A stretch of DNA of 64,000 bases from an uncultured Oscillospiraceae bacterium (GCA_910584605.1 CAJUAW010000001.1:7387-71386); one strand, 5' to 3'. Counted from the first letter of the stretch, positions 34,400 through 44,118 are shown. Notes: generated by a model from the letters alone, not told the origin. Translations and numbers: made by a program.

Positions 34400-35641
34400 T
34401 TATCCCTCCCACTTTTTCAGTGCAATGGCCGCGTTATGTCCGCCAAATCCCAGGGAGTTGGACAGGGCAATTTTGATTTCCGCCCTCCGGCCCTGGTTGG
34501 GTACGATGTCCAGGTCGCAGGCCGGGTCGGGGACCTGATAGCCGATGGTGGCGGGGACGAAGCCCTCCTCCAGGGCCAGGGCGGTGAAAATGGCCTCCAC
34601 CGCCCCCGCCGCACCCAGCAGGTGGCCGGTCATGGACTTGGTGGAGCTGACCATCAGCCTTTGGACGTGGTCCTTAAAGACGGTGTGGATGGCCGCCGTC
34701 TCGCAGGCGTCGTTCAGAGGGGTGGAGGTGCCGTGGGCGTTGATGTAGTCCACCGCCTCCGGCTCCAATCCGGCGTCGGCCAAGGCCAGGGCCATGCAGG
34801 CGGCCCCTCCCGCTCCGCCGGGGACGGGAGCGGTGATGTGGTGGGCGTCGCAGTTGGCGCCGTAGCCCACGACCTCGGCGCAGATGCGCGCCCCTCGGGC
34901 TCTGGCGTGCTCATACTCCTCCAGCACCAGGGCGCCCGCCCCCTCCCCCATGACAAAGCCGGAACGCTCCGCGTCAAAGGGGATGGAGGCCCGAAGGGGA
35001 TCGGTGCTCTCGCACAGGGCCTTCATAGCGGTAAAGCCGCCCATGGCCAGGGGAACGACGGCCGCCTCCGCGCCGCCGCACAGCATCACCTCGGCGTAGC
35101 CGTCCCGGATGTGGCGGAAGGCGTCTCCGATGGCATTGGTCCCCCCGGCGCAGGCGGTGACCACACAGGAACACATCCCCCGGAGGCCGTACCGGATGGC
35201 CATATGGCCCGCCGCCATGTTGGAGATGATCATAGGGATCATAAAGGGGGACACCGAGTCCCAGCCCCGGCTGCACCCCCGCTGATGGGCATCTCCCACC
35301 GTCTCAAAGCCGCCGATGCCGCTGGAAAAGATCACGCCGCACCGGTCGGGACGCTCCAGCTCCCGCGCCAGGCCGGAGGCGTTCATCGCCTCGTCCGCCG
35401 CAATCAGGGCCAGCTGGGTAAAGCGGTCCATCTTCCTGGCCTCCCGACGGCCCAGCAGGGCGTCGATGTCCAGGTCCTTCACCTCGCCGGCCAGCTTCAC
35501 CTTCATGCTCGATGTGTCGTACCGGGTGATGGGGCCGATCCCGCAGGTCCCGGCCTGTACGGCGGCCCAGCTGTCAGACACCGTGTTCCCCAGGGGGTTG
35601 ACGGCGCCCATACCGGTGATGACTACTCTGCGCTTTTCCAT
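34400..35641 (-). CDS. fabF: 3-oxoacyl-ACP synthase II (FabF)
   Basis: 413 residues from the ATG at 35641 (GAGGTG 7 nt upstream); an in-frame extension to 35722 lies inside fabG and is rejected. Thiolase-fold condensing enzyme: nucleophile C164 in [14 protein letters not shown], histidines in HGTSTPLND and GHLLGAAG. It elongates acyl-ACP with malonyl-ACP. Start [18 protein letters not shown] is typical. Confidence 0.96.
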   Translation of the reverse strand: MEKRRVVITGMGAVNPLGNTVSDSWAAVQAGTCGIGPITRYDTSSMKVKLAGEVKDLDIDALLGRREARKMDRFTQLALIAADEAMNASGLARELERPDRCGVIFSSGIGGFETVGDAHQRGCSRGWDSVSPFMIPMIISNMAAGHMAIRYGLRGMCSCVVTACAGGTNAIGDAFRHIRDGYAEVMLCGGAEAAVVPLAMGGFTAMKALCESTDPLRASIPFDAERSGFVMGEGAGALVLEEYEHARARGARICAEVVGYGANCDAHHITAPVPGGAGGAACMALALADAGLEPEAVDYINAHGTSTPLNDACETAAIHTVFKDHVQRLMVSSTKSMTGHLLGAAGAVEAIFTALALEEGFVPATIGYQVPDPACDLDIVPNQGRRAEIKIALSNSLGFGGHNAAIALKKWEG

Positions 35642-35654
35642 CTCTCTCACCTCG

Positions 35655-36398
35655 TCAAACTGCCATGCCGCCGTCCACGCACAGCACCTGTCCGGTGATG
35701 TAGGCGGACTCCTTGGCCGCAAAAAACGCCACCGCCCGGGCGACCTCCTCGGGCGCTCCAGGGCGGCCCTTGGGGATGGTCCCCAGCATGGCCTCCCTGG
35801 CCTTGCCGGGGAGCGCAGCGGTCATGTCGGTCTCAATATAGCCGGGGGCCACCGCGTTGACGGTGATGTCCCGTCCGGCCAGCTCCTTGGCGGCGGCCTT
35901 GATCAGGCCCAGAAGGCCCGCCTTGCTGGCGGCGTAGGCGGTCTGGCCCGGGTTGCCCCGCAGGCCCACCACGCTGGACAGGCAGACAATCCGCCCGTAC
36001 TTCTGCCGCAGCATTATCTTCGCCGCCGCCTTGGTGCAGAAATAGGCCCCCTTCAGGTTGGTATCCAGGGTCTTTTCAAAATCCTCCGTTTTGGCGGTCA
36101 TGAGCAGGCCGTCCCGGCTGATGCCGGCGTTGTTCACCAGAATGTCCAGCCGGCCGAAGCGCTCCTTCACCGCCGCCGCCAGGGCCTCGCAGGCGTCGGG
36201 GCTGGCTACGTCGGCCTGAAAGACCTCCGCCTCCGCTCCCAGCTGCCGGCACAGCTCTGCGGTCTCCGCCGCCGCCTCCCTGCTGCCCGCGTAGTTGACG
36301 GCCACCGCCGCCCCCTGCCGGGCCAGCTCCAGGCAGATGGCCCGGCCGATCCCCCGGCTGCCGCCGGTGACCAGGGCCACGTTTCCCTCCATGCTCAT
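35655..36398 (-). CDS. fabG: 3-oxoacyl-ACP reductase (FabG)
   Basis: 247-residue short-chain dehydrogenase. NADPH motif TGGSRGIG (residues 12-19), NNAGISRDGL, catalytic Ser-Tyr-Lys in SSVVGLRGNPGQTAYAASK, and C-terminal VDGGM. It reduces 3-oxoacyl-ACP. ATGA overlap with fabD. Confidence 0.97.
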   Translation of the reverse strand: MSMEGNVALVTGGSRGIGRAICLELARQGAAVAVNYAGSREAAAETAELCRQLGAEAEVFQADVASPDACEALAAAVKERFGRLDILVNNAGISRDGLLMTAKTEDFEKTLDTNLKGAYFCTKAAAKIMLRQKYGRIVCLSSVVGLRGNPGQTAYAASKAGLLGLIKAAAKELAGRDITVNAVAPGYIETDMTAALPGKAREAMLGTIPKGRPGAPEEVARAVAFFAAKESAYITGQVLCVDGGMAV

Positions 36399-37327
36399 GC
36401 TGTCTCTCCTTTCAGCGCGGATACCACGCTGTGGAAGTCCGCCGCCGTGTCGATGTGATAGGTCTTGATGGCCGGAGCCGTCTTTTTGAAAAAGCCGCTC
36501 AGGGCCTTCCCCGGCCCGATCTCCACCACGGTGTCAATGCCGTCCGCCTCCATGCGGCGGATGGTGTCCTCCCAGTAGACGGAGGACTGCACCTGCCGTT
36601 CCAGCAGGGCGGGGATGGTCTCGCCAGCCTCTATGGGGCCGCCCTTGCAGTTGAAGTAGACGGGGAACTCCATAGGTCCAAAGTCCAGGGTCCGGAAGTA
36701 AGCTGCCAGCGCGTCCCCGGCGGGCTTCATCAGGCGGGTGTGGAAGGGGCCGCTCACCTTCAGCGGCATGCACCGCTTGGCCCCCAGCTCTTTGGCCAGC
36801 TCACCGGCCCGGTCCACCGCCGCCCGCTCCCCGCCGATGACCAGCTGGCCGGGGCAGTTGTAGTTGCAGATCTGGACCACACCCAGCTCCGAAGCTCCAT
36901 CGCAGGCGGTCTGGAGCTTTTCCCGGTCCAGGCCCAGCACGGCGGTCATACCGCACTCCAGTCTGGCGGCGGCCTCCTCCATGACCTTCCCCCGAAAAGC
37001 CACCGTGGAAATGGCCGTTCCCTGACTGAACACCCCGGCGGCGTGGAGGGCGGAATACTCCCCCAGGGACAGCCCCGCCGCCGCCTGGGGGCGGATGCCC
37101 TCCTGGGCCAGCAGGCTGGTCACCCCCACGGCGAAGGCCGCCATGCAGGGCTGGGTGTACCGGGTCTGGGACAGCTTCTCCTCCGGCCCCTCGAAGCACA
37201 GCGTCTTCAGGTCGAATTCCACCGGAGCGTGGTCAAACACACGGGCAAAGCCGGGAAATTCCTCATAAAAATCCTTTCCCATGCCCACTCTCTGGCTGCC
37301 CTGTCCGGCGTATACAAAGGCGATCAT
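36395..37327 (-). CDS. fabD: malonyl-CoA:ACP transacylase (FabD)
   Basis: 310 residues from the ATG at 37327 (MIAFVYAGQGSQRVGMG), overlapping the stop of the upstream gene by ATGA; the longer frame to 37519 is rejected. Catalytic S87 in GLSLGEYSAL, histidine in GPFHTRLM. It loads malonyl groups onto the ACP encoded at 43787. Confidence 0.96.
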   Translation of the reverse strand: MIAFVYAGQGSQRVGMGKDFYEEFPGFARVFDHAPVEFDLKTLCFEGPEEKLSQTRYTQPCMAAFAVGVTSLLAQEGIRPQAAAGLSLGEYSALHAAGVFSQGTAISTVAFRGKVMEEAAARLECGMTAVLGLDREKLQTACDGASELGVVQICNYNCPGQLVIGGERAAVDRAGELAKELGAKRCMPLKVSGPFHTRLMKPAGDALAAYFRTLDFGPMEFPVYFNCKGGPIEAGETIPALLERQVQSSVYWEDTIRRMEADGIDTVVEIGPGKALSGFFKKTAPAIKTYHIDTAADFHSVVSALKGETA

Positions 37328-38412
37328 TGCGCCGCCCTCCATTCTGTTATAATTTGGTGGATCTGCTCCTCCACTGTGGACATCCGGTCCATCCGGCCCA
37401 CATTCGCCCCGCAGAAGAACAGGCCGTTGTTCCAGTCCCCGTGCCAGGCGTCGATGAGGGCCTGGGAGATGCAGTAGGGGGACTCCAGCTTTTTGCAGGG
37501 CGTCAGGCAGTTGACACACCGCGCGGGGCGGGGCTGCGTCCCCGCCTCCACCCGGTCGATCAGGGGACTGCGCAGGGCCCGTCCTGGCATGCCCACAGGG
37601 CTTTTGACAATGGCGACGTCCTTCTCCCGGGCGTTCAGAAGGATGCGTTTAAAGTCTTCTCCAGCGTCGCACTCCCGGGTGGCGATAAAGCGGGTAGCGA
37701 ATTGGGCTCCGGCGGCCCCTTCCCGCATGTAGCGGGCCATATCTCCGCCGTTTTCCACGCCTCCGGCCACAAAAACAGGGATATCCCGCCCGTATTTGTC
37801 CCGGAAGGGGGCCAGCGCCTCCCGCACCTCCCGGAGCAGGCGGCTGAGGGAGACGGGCCGTCCCGCCTGGGCCTCTCTGGCCTCCTCGGGGGAGAAGCCC
37901 AGGTGCCCGCCCGCCAGGGGACCCTCCAGCACCACAAAATCCGGGGCCCGCTGGTAGCGCCGGTCCCACACCCTGCTGATGAGGGCGGCGGCCTTCCCTC
38001 CGCTGACGATGGGAGCCAGAGCGGCGGTATTCCCAGGCACCTGGGCCGCAATGGCGGGCAGCTGGAGGGGCAGTCCCGCCCCGCTGACCACAGCGTCCGC
38101 CCCAGCCCGCAGAGCGGTGCGGACGCTGTCGGCGTACTGGACGGTGGCCACCATGGCGTTGACCGCCACCAATCCCGCGCCCCGGGCCAGCTCCCTGGCC
38201 CGGCGGACCTGGCGGTCCAAGGCCCGGAGGTTGGCCCCCTGGAAGTTTTCGGAATAATCCGGCTCCAGAAAGCCGCAGGCGGCGGTGGAGATGGTCCCCA
38301 TCCCGCCTTGGGCGGCCACCGCTCCGGCCAGCCGGTCCAGGCTGATCCCTACCCCCATTCCCCCCTGGAGAACCGGCAGGGGAAGGGTCTTGCTGCCCAG
38401 TATTACCCCCAT
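37324..38412 (-). CDS. second FabK/nitronate monooxygenase-family flavoprotein
   Basis: 362 residues, TIM-barrel FMN protein: N-terminal PVLQGGMGVGISLDRLAGAVAAQGG, ISTAACG, LEGPLAGGHLG and VFVAGGVENGGDMARYMREGA. Unlike the FabK next to it, it has a cysteine-rich C-terminal segment (CVNCLTPC-N6-YC) and binds a different loop pattern, closer to nitronate monooxygenases. It overlaps fabK by 10 bp and fabD by 4 bp, so it is a firm part of the fab operon. It could be an accessory enoyl reductase or another flavin oxidoreductase acting on fatty-acid intermediates. Confidence 0.85.
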   Translation of the reverse strand: MGVILGSKTLPLPVLQGGMGVGISLDRLAGAVAAQGGMGTISTAACGFLEPDYSENFQGANLRALDRQVRRARELARGAGLVAVNAMVATVQYADSVRTALRAGADAVVSGAGLPLQLPAIAAQVPGNTAALAPIVSGGKAAALISRVWDRRYQRAPDFVVLEGPLAGGHLGFSPEEAREAQAGRPVSLSRLLREVREALAPFRDKYGRDIPVFVAGGVENGGDMARYMREGAAGAQFATRFIATRECDAGEDFKRILLNAREKDVAIVKSPVGMPGRALRSPLIDRVEAGTQPRPARCVNCLTPCKKLESPYCISQALIDAWHGDWNNGLFFCGANVGRMDRMSTVEEQIHQIITEWRAAQ

Positions 38413-39338
38413 TTTGCCTCCGTCTCTGCCAGAACGGCCTGGCTGTCCCGGACCATTTCCTCAAAAATGGTCCGCAGGGGACGAATCGCATGGAGCAGGC
38501 CTGCCGTCTGGCCGCACATGAGGGAGCCGGTTTTGGTGTCGCCGTCGAAGACCGCCCGGCGCAGGGAGCCCAGCGTGAACTTTTCCAGCTCCTCCCGGCC
38601 GGCCCCGGCCCGCTCCTGCTTCAGATACTCCCGGGACATCTGGTTCTTCAAGATTCGCACCGGGGCGTTGACGCTGCGGCCGGTAACAGTGGTGTCGCTG
38701 TCCTTGGCCTTCAGGACGGCCTGCTTGTAGTTGTCGTGAATGGGGCATTCCTCACTGACCAGCAGGCAGGTGCCCACCTGGACCCCGCAGGCCCCCAGGG
38801 CGAAGGCGGCGGCCAGCTGCCGGCCCGAGGCGATGCCTCCGGCGGCGATGACGGGCAAGCCGGTCATCTCACACACCTGGGGCACCAGGGCCATGGTGGT
38901 CAGCTCCCCCACGTGGCCGCCGCTCTCGGTGCCCTCGGCGATGAAGCCGTCCACCCCCAGGGGTTCCAGGCGGCGCACCAGGGTGGTGGCGGGGACCACG
39001 GGGAAAACCTTGATGCCCGCCTCCTTCCAGGCAGGAACGAACTGGCCGGGTACCCCCGCGCCAGTGGTGACCACCTTTACCCCCTCCTCAATGACCACCT
39101 GGGCCATCTCCGCGGCGGCGGGGTTCATCAGCATGATGTTCACGCCAAAGGGTTTTTCCGTAAGGGATTTGCAGGTGCGGATGTGCTCCCGGAGCAGCTC
39201 CGCCGTCATGCCCCCTGCGCCGATGAGGCCCAGCGCCCCGGCGTTGGACACGGCGGCGGCAAACTCGCCGGTGGCAATGTTGGCCATGCCGCCCTGGATA
39301 ATGGGGAACTCGGTCCCCAGGATCTCGTTCAGCTTCAT
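38403..39338 (-). CDS. fabK: enoyl-ACP reductase II (FabK)
   Basis: 311 residues. FMN-dependent enoyl-ACP reductase: start LGTEFPIIQGGMANIATGEFAAAVS, GVNIMLM, GTESGGHVGE (the FabK active-site loop), PVIAAGGIASGRQLAAAF and a QVGTCLL block. It performs the last step of each elongation round. No FabI or FabL is seen, so the organism should be naturally insensitive to triclosan at this step (established for FabK enzymes). Confidence 0.95.
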   Translation of the reverse strand: MKLNEILGTEFPIIQGGMANIATGEFAAAVSNAGALGLIGAGGMTAELLREHIRTCKSLTEKPFGVNIMLMNPAAAEMAQVVIEEGVKVVTTGAGVPGQFVPAWKEAGIKVFPVVPATTLVRRLEPLGVDGFIAEGTESGGHVGELTTMALVPQVCEMTGLPVIAAGGIASGRQLAAAFALGACGVQVGTCLLVSEECPIHDNYKQAVLKAKDSDTTVTGRSVNAPVRILKNQMSREYLKQERAGAGREELEKFTLGSLRRAVFDGDTKTGSLMCGQTAGLLHAIRPLRTIFEEMVRDSQAVLAETEAKWG

Positions 39339-39350
39339 AGTATCTCTCCT

Positions 39351-40292
39351 TTACCAGCGCAGCAGCGCCCCGGCCCAGGTCAGGCCGCCGCCGAAGCCCA
39401 CCGTCAGCACCCGCATCCCGGGGCGCAGCCTTCCCGATTGGACCAGCTCGTCCAGGGCGATGGGGATGCTGGCGGCGGAGGTGTTGCCGTAGCGGTCCAT
39501 ATTTTTATAAAACAGGCCCTCTTGGGCCTTCAGCTTCTTGGATACATGGTCAATAATCCGGGCATTGGCCTGGTGGCAGACCACCAGATCCAAGTCGTTG
39601 ACGGAGACCAGCCCCTCCGCCTCCAGCAGCTGGCAGATGGACCGCTCCACCACCTCCACGGCAAAGCGAAACACCGCCTTTCCGTCCATATGGATGGCGG
39701 AGGGGACTGGTCCCGGTCCCTGGACCCGGATGCTGTCCGGGTCCCCCCGGGAGCCGAAGACGGTGTGCCAGCTCCGGGTCTCGTCCCGGCGGAGCACTGC
39801 CGCCCCCGCCCCGTCCCCGAAGAGGACGCAGGTGTTGCGGTCGGTGTGGTCCATCACCCGGCTGATGACCTCCGCCCCCACCACCAGAGCATAAGGGCGG
39901 GGTGCGCCGGCCAGCAGAGCGTGGGCGGTCTTCAGGCCGTACAAAAACCCGGCGCAGGCGGCGTTCAGGTCGAAGCAGAGGGTGTCCTCCTCCAGCCCCA
40001 GCTCCCGCTGGAGCAGACAGGCGGTGGAGGGACTGGCGTGATCGGGGGTAAAGGTGCCCACCAGACACACGCCTATGTCGGCGGCGGTCAGGCCCGCCCG
40101 CTCCATGGCCTGCCGGGCCGCGCCAGCCGCAAGCTGAACGCCGGTTTCTCCCGCGCAGAAATACCGCTGATGTATCCCGGTGCGGCTGAACACCCACTCG
40201 TCGCTGGTGTCCACCGCCCGGCTCAGCTCCTCGTTGGTCACCGCCCGCTCCGGCAGGCACCGGCCGGTGGCTAAAATATGGGGCGCGCTCAT
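39351..40292 (-). CDS. fabH: 3-oxoacyl-ACP synthase III (FabH)
   Basis: 313 residues. Initiates chains from acyl-CoA and malonyl-ACP. Catalytic triad: C113 (NAACAGFLYGL), histidine in VCHQANARI and asparagine in YGNTSAASIPIAL. C-terminal GFGGGLTWAGALLRW is typical. The start overlaps the accA stop. Confidence 0.96.
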   Translation of the reverse strand: MSAPHILATGRCLPERAVTNEELSRAVDTSDEWVFSRTGIHQRYFCAGETGVQLAAGAARQAMERAGLTAADIGVCLVGTFTPDHASPSTACLLQRELGLEEDTLCFDLNAACAGFLYGLKTAHALLAGAPRPYALVVGAEVISRVMDHTDRNTCVLFGDGAGAAVLRRDETRSWHTVFGSRGDPDSIRVQGPGPVPSAIHMDGKAVFRFAVEVVERSICQLLEAEGLVSVNDLDLVVCHQANARIIDHVSKKLKAQEGLFYKNMDRYGNTSAASIPIALDELVQSGRLRPGMRVLTVGFGGGLTWAGALLRW

Positions 40293-41113
40293 GGCTCCTC
40301 CCTCCCCGCGGGAGGCAGATTCTGCCCCATAGCGCGGAACATATCGTATCTCTGCTTCGCCAGGGCCGGGCCCTTCAGCTTATCCAGGGCGGCCAGCTCC
40401 TTGGTCAGCGCCGCGTCTACCGTACGGAACATGGCCTCCCAGTCGGTATGAGCGCCGCCTTCCGGCTCCCGCAGGACCCCCTGGACGATGCCGCCCCGGC
40501 GCAGGTCCTGGGCGGTAAGCTTCATCACCCCGCAGGCCTCCTCAGCACGGGAGGCGTCCTTCCACAAAATGGAGGCGAAGCCCTCAGGGGAGAGTACCGA
40601 GTACACTGCGTGCTCCAGCATGAGCACCCGGTTGGCCACGGCCAGAGCCAGGGCCCCGCCGCTGTTCCCCTCCCCGGTGATCACAGAGATGATGGGGACC
40701 TCCAGGGCGCTCATCAAGGCCAGGCACTGGGCAATGGCCTCCCCCTGGCCCCGCTCCTCCGCCTCCTTTCCGGGGTAGGCCCCCGGAGTGTCCACAAAGG
40801 TGATGATGGGCCGGCCGAATTTCTCCGCCTGCTTCATCAGCCGCTGGGCCTTGCGGTAGCCCTCGGGGGAGGGCATGCCGAAGTTGCAGCGCAGGTTTTC
40901 CTCCAGGTTTTTCCCCTTCCGGTGGCCGATCACGGTGACAGGCCGTCCGTGGAACCGGGCGATGCCCCCCAGAATGCTGGCGTCCTCGCCGCACAGGCGG
41001 TCCCCCCGCTGCTCAAAGAAGCCGGTGAACAGAGCGCCGATGAAGTCCGCCGTCCCCGGACGGGCCGGGTTTCGGGCGAGCTTCACCTTCTCCTCCGGTG
41101 TAAAGCGGCTCAT
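40289..41113 (-). CDS. accA: acetyl-CoA carboxylase carboxyltransferase subunit alpha
   Basis: 274 residues, a short form of AccA lacking part of the N-terminal helices. Conserved: VTVIGHRKGKN, GMPSPEGYRKAQRLM, TFVDTPGAYPGKEAEERGQGEAIA and GEGNSGGALALAVANRVLMLE. With AccD it transfers the carboxyl group from carboxybiotin to acetyl-CoA. It overlaps accD by ATGA. Confidence 0.95.
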   Translation of the reverse strand: MSRFTPEEKVKLARNPARPGTADFIGALFTGFFEQRGDRLCGEDASILGGIARFHGRPVTVIGHRKGKNLEENLRCNFGMPSPEGYRKAQRLMKQAEKFGRPIITFVDTPGAYPGKEAEERGQGEAIAQCLALMSALEVPIISVITGEGNSGGALALAVANRVLMLEHAVYSVLSPEGFASILWKDASRAEEACGVMKLTAQDLRRGGIVQGVLREPEGGAHTDWEAMFRTVDAALTKELAALDKLKGPALAKQRYDMFRAMGQNLPPAGREEP

Positions 41114-41961
41114 GAACGTCCCCCCTTCTCATGGAGGGCCAGCAGCTGGGCCAGCACCGTCCGCCACTCGCTCCGGGGGACGATCTGGTCCAAAAAGCCG
41201 TGGTCCAGCAGATATTCTGCGCGCTGGAAGCCCTCGGGCAGCTGTTCCTTGATGGTCTGCTCGATGACCCTCGGCCCGGCAAAGCCGATGAGGGACCCCG
41301 GCTCGGCCAGCATGATGTCCCCCAGTGAAGCAAAGCTGGCTGTCACCCCGCCGGTGGTGGGGTGGGTGAAGCAGGAGATATACAGCCCGCCCCGGCTCTG
41401 AAACCGCTGGATGGCGGCGGCGGTTTTGGCCATCTGCATCAGGGAAAAGATCCCCTCCTGCATCCGGGCCCCGCCGCTGGCGGAGAATATCACCAGCGGC
41501 AGCTTCTTTCGGGCGGCGTACTCGGCGGCCTGGGTGATCCGCTCCCCCACCGCCGTGCCCATGCTGCCCATGAGAAACCGGCTGTCCATCACGCCGAAGA
41601 CCGCCCTGCGGCCCTCGATCCTGCCCAGCGCAGTGACCGCTCCGTCCCGCAGGCCGGTCTCCACCTCCAGCCTGGCCAGCTTAGCCGGGTAGTCCGGAAA
41701 GGCCAGCGGATCGGCGGGCGGGACCTCCTCCAGCTCCTGGAAGGAGCCGGGGTCCAGGATGCCGGACAGCCGGTAATAGGCGTCGATCGGGGCGTGAAAA
41801 CCGCACCTGGGGCAGACCTGCAGGGCGCGCTCCCACTCCAGTCCGGCACTCTCCGCACCGCACTCCGGGCATTTGATCCGCCGGGAGGAGTCCAGCTTCC
41901 CCTCCCGCATGGTCTGGTAGACCAGCATCCGGTCCCGGCGCCGGGAAAAAATTCGGTTCAC
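41110..41961 (-). CDS. accD: acetyl-CoA carboxylase carboxyltransferase subunit beta
   Basis: 283 residues. N-terminal zinc ribbon with CPECG and CPRCG (residues about 30-55), then the crotonase-fold domain with LPLVIFSASGGARMQEG and HPTTGGVTASFASLGD. Heterotetramer partner of AccA. Overlaps accC by ATGA. Confidence 0.95.
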   Translation of the reverse strand: MNRIFSRRRDRMLVYQTMREGKLDSSRRIKCPECGAESAGLEWERALQVCPRCGFHAPIDAYYRLSGILDPGSFQELEEVPPADPLAFPDYPAKLARLEVETGLRDGAVTALGRIEGRRAVFGVMDSRFLMGSMGTAVGERITQAAEYAARKKLPLVIFSASGGARMQEGIFSLMQMAKTAAAIQRFQSRGGLYISCFTHPTTGGVTASFASLGDIMLAEPGSLIGFAGPRVIEQTIKEQLPEGFQRAEYLLDHGFLDQIVPRSEWRTVLAQLLALHEKGGRS

Positions 41962-43349
41962 GTCTCTCCCTCCATCAGGCGGTCACAGGTCCGGGCCAGC
42001 TCCAGCAGCCGGTCCAGATTTTGTTCCAGAAAGCCGGTGTCATACCGGCCCCGGACAAACTCGGGGTCGTGCATGATCAGGTGGGCCAGCGGCGCGTTGG
42101 TGGGGTAGCCCTCGACAATCAGCTCCTCCAGCGCCCGGCGCATCCGGCGGATGGCCTCCAGCCGGGTGGGGGCGTGGGCCAGCACCTTGGCCGCCAGCGA
42201 GTCGTAGTAGGGTGGCACCTCATAGCCGGTGTACAGGGCGGTGTCCACCCGTACCCCCGGCCCGCCGGGCAGGTGGAGGAAGGTGGTCGTCCCCGGACAG
42301 GGCAGAAAATCCCGCTCCGGGTCCTCCGCGTTGATGCGGCACTCGATGGCGTGGCCCGTCACCCGAACGTCCTCCTGAGTGAAGGACAGGGGCAGACCAG
42401 CCGCCACCCGCAGCTGCTCCTTCACCAGATCGATGCCGGTGACCAGCTCGGTGACCGGGTGTTCCACCTGAATGCGGGTGTTCATCTCGATAAAATAGAA
42501 GGCGCCATCGGGGGCCAGGACAAATTCCACCGTCCCCGCCCCCACGTAGCCCGCCGCCTTTGCGGCGGTCACAGCGGCCTGGCCCATCTCCTCCCGCAGG
42601 GCGGGGGTGAGGGCCATGGAGGGGGACTCCTCCACCAGCTTCTGGCGGCGGCGCTGGATGGAGCAGTCCCGCTCCCCCAGGTGGACCACATGGCCCTGGG
42701 TGTCCGCCATGATCTGAAACTCAATGTGCCGGGGGTTCAGTACCAGCTTTTCCAGGTACATCTCCCCGTCTCCGAAGCAGGCCACCGCCTCAGCCTGGGC
42801 CTCCTTGAACCGGGCCTTCAGCTCTCCGGCGGAATCCACCTGGCGCATGCCCCGGCCTCCGCCTCCGGCGGAGGCCTTCAGCAGCACGGGGTAGCCCACC
42901 TGCTCCGCCAGCGCCTCGGCCTGACGGGCGTTCTTCACCGGGCCGTCCGACCCGGGCACCACCGGCACCCCAGCCTTCTGCGCCAAAGTCCGGGCGGCCG
43001 ACTTGCTGCCCAGCTTCCGGATCACGTCCCCGGAGGGTCCCACATACTTCAGCCCCGCCTGGACGCACCGGTCGGCAAAGTCCGGGTTTTCCGACAGAAA
43101 GCCGTAGCCGGGATGGATGGCGTCGCAGCCGGTAGCCAGGGCGGCGGAGAGGATGGCATCCTGATTCAGGTAGCTGTCCGCCGCCCTGGCCGGGCCGATG
43201 CACAGGGAACGGGTGGCCAGCTGGGCGTGGAGGGCGCTCTCATCCGCCTGGGACCAGACGGCCACCGTCTCCACCCCCAGCTCCCGGCAGGCCCGGATGA
43301 TCCGCAGGGCGATCTCACCCCGGTTGGCAATCAACACACGCTTCAGCAT
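41958..43349 (-). CDS. accC: biotin carboxylase subunit of acetyl-CoA carboxylase
   Basis: 463 residues, ATP-grasp enzyme: start LKRVLIANRGEIALRIIRACRELG, HPGYGFLSEN, glycine-rich KASAGGGGRGM, catalytic EMNTRIQVEHPVTE. It carboxylates the biotin on AccB. Four bp separate it from accB. Confidence 0.97.
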   Translation of the reverse strand: MLKRVLIANRGEIALRIIRACRELGVETVAVWSQADESALHAQLATRSLCIGPARAADSYLNQDAILSAALATGCDAIHPGYGFLSENPDFADRCVQAGLKYVGPSGDVIRKLGSKSAARTLAQKAGVPVVPGSDGPVKNARQAEALAEQVGYPVLLKASAGGGGRGMRQVDSAGELKARFKEAQAEAVACFGDGEMYLEKLVLNPRHIEFQIMADTQGHVVHLGERDCSIQRRRQKLVEESPSMALTPALREEMGQAAVTAAKAAGYVGAGTVEFVLAPDGAFYFIEMNTRIQVEHPVTELVTGIDLVKEQLRVAAGLPLSFTQEDVRVTGHAIECRINAEDPERDFLPCPGTTTFLHLPGGPGVRVDTALYTGYEVPPYYDSLAAKVLAHAPTRLEAIRRMRRALEELIVEGYPTNAPLAHLIMHDPEFVRGRYDTGFLEQNLDRLLELARTCDRLMEGET

Positions 43350-43353
43350 TGTC

Positions 43354-43767
43354 TCACACCCTCCGGATGCGGAACAGCGGGGCGCCCACCCCCACCGCCT
43401 CGCCGTCCTTCACCAGGACTGCCTCAATGACGCAGTCGGCGGGGGCGGGGACCTCGCTCATCATTTTCATGGCCTCGATGAGGCACAGGGTATCCCCCTT
43501 TTTCACCTGAGCGCCGGCGGTGACATAGGGGGGTTCCTCCGGAGCGGGGGCGGCGTAGAACACCCCCACCAGGGGCGCGGCCACCGTCTCCCCTGTCTCC
43601 TCCGCCTCCTGAACGGGAGGGGCTGGCAGAACGGAGGGAGCTGCGGCCGCAGGGACCGCTCCCTCCCGCCGCAGGGCTATCCGCTCCCCCTGGTGCTCCC
43701 ACTCCAGGGCCGTCAGGCCAGAGACGGCAAAGCGGTCCATCAGAGCGCAAACTTCCTGCAATTCCAT
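43354..43767 (-). CDS. accB: biotin carboxyl carrier protein
   Basis: 137 residues from the ATG at 43767 (GGGGAGA upstream); a longer frame enters acpP and is rejected. N-terminal 35 residues interact with AccC; an Ala/Pro-rich linker (about 36-65) follows; the biotinyl domain has the biotin-accepting K101 in EAMKMM. Confidence 0.95.
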   Translation of the reverse strand: MELQEVCALMDRFAVSGLTALEWEHQGERIALRREGAVPAAAAPSVLPAPPVQEAEETGETVAAPLVGVFYAAPAPEEPPYVTAGAQVKKGDTLCLIEAMKMMSEVPAPADCVIEAVLVKDGEAVGVGAPLFRIRRV

Positions 43768-43786
43768 ACAAAGTCTCCCCGGCTCG

Positions 43787-44029
43787 TTACGCCTGTTTGC
43801 CTTTAATATAGTCCAGAATGTCCTGGACCGTGTGGATCTTTTCCAGGTCCTCGTCTTCGATGCCAACGCCCAGGCTCTCCTGCAGGGCCATGGACAGCTC
43901 CACGATCTCCAGGGAGTCGGCCTCCAGGTCCTCCACCAGATTGGTCTCCAGCTTGACCTCCTCCGCGTCGCAGCTCAAGGTGCTGACAATGATGTCCCGT
44001 ACATTCTCAAAGGTGATTTCCATGTTCAT
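43787..44029 (-). CDS. acpP: acyl carrier protein
   Basis: 80 residues, acidic four-helix protein, with the phosphopantetheine-bearing S39 in EADSLEIVELSM. First gene of the fatty-acid operon; the start at 44029 has AAAGGA 6 nt upstream (a second ATG two codons later is less well placed). Confidence 0.97.
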   Translation of the reverse strand: MNMEITFENVRDIIVSTLSCDAEEVKLETNLVEDLEADSLEIVELSMALQESLGVGIEDEDLEKIHTVQDILDYIKGKQA

Positions 44030-44072
44030 CGACCGTCCTTTCTAAATTGGAGCCGCCTCCGGCGGCAGTAAT

Positions 44073-44114
44073 CTCAAGTATTTTATCTAAATATTTTTAA
44101 CTAAAATACTTGAG
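44073..44114 (-). promoter_or_regulatory. 42-bp dyad downstream of the fab promoter, candidate FabT-type operator
   Basis: Perfect 13-bp arms CTCAAGTATTTTA / TAAAATACTTGAG separated by 16 bp. Each arm also pairs with the AT-rich centre (TATTTT-N4-AAAATA type), so the region can be read as two adjacent MarR-type sites. It runs from about +1 to +40 of the fab mRNA. Confidence 0.65.
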
Positions 44115-44118
44115 GCTT

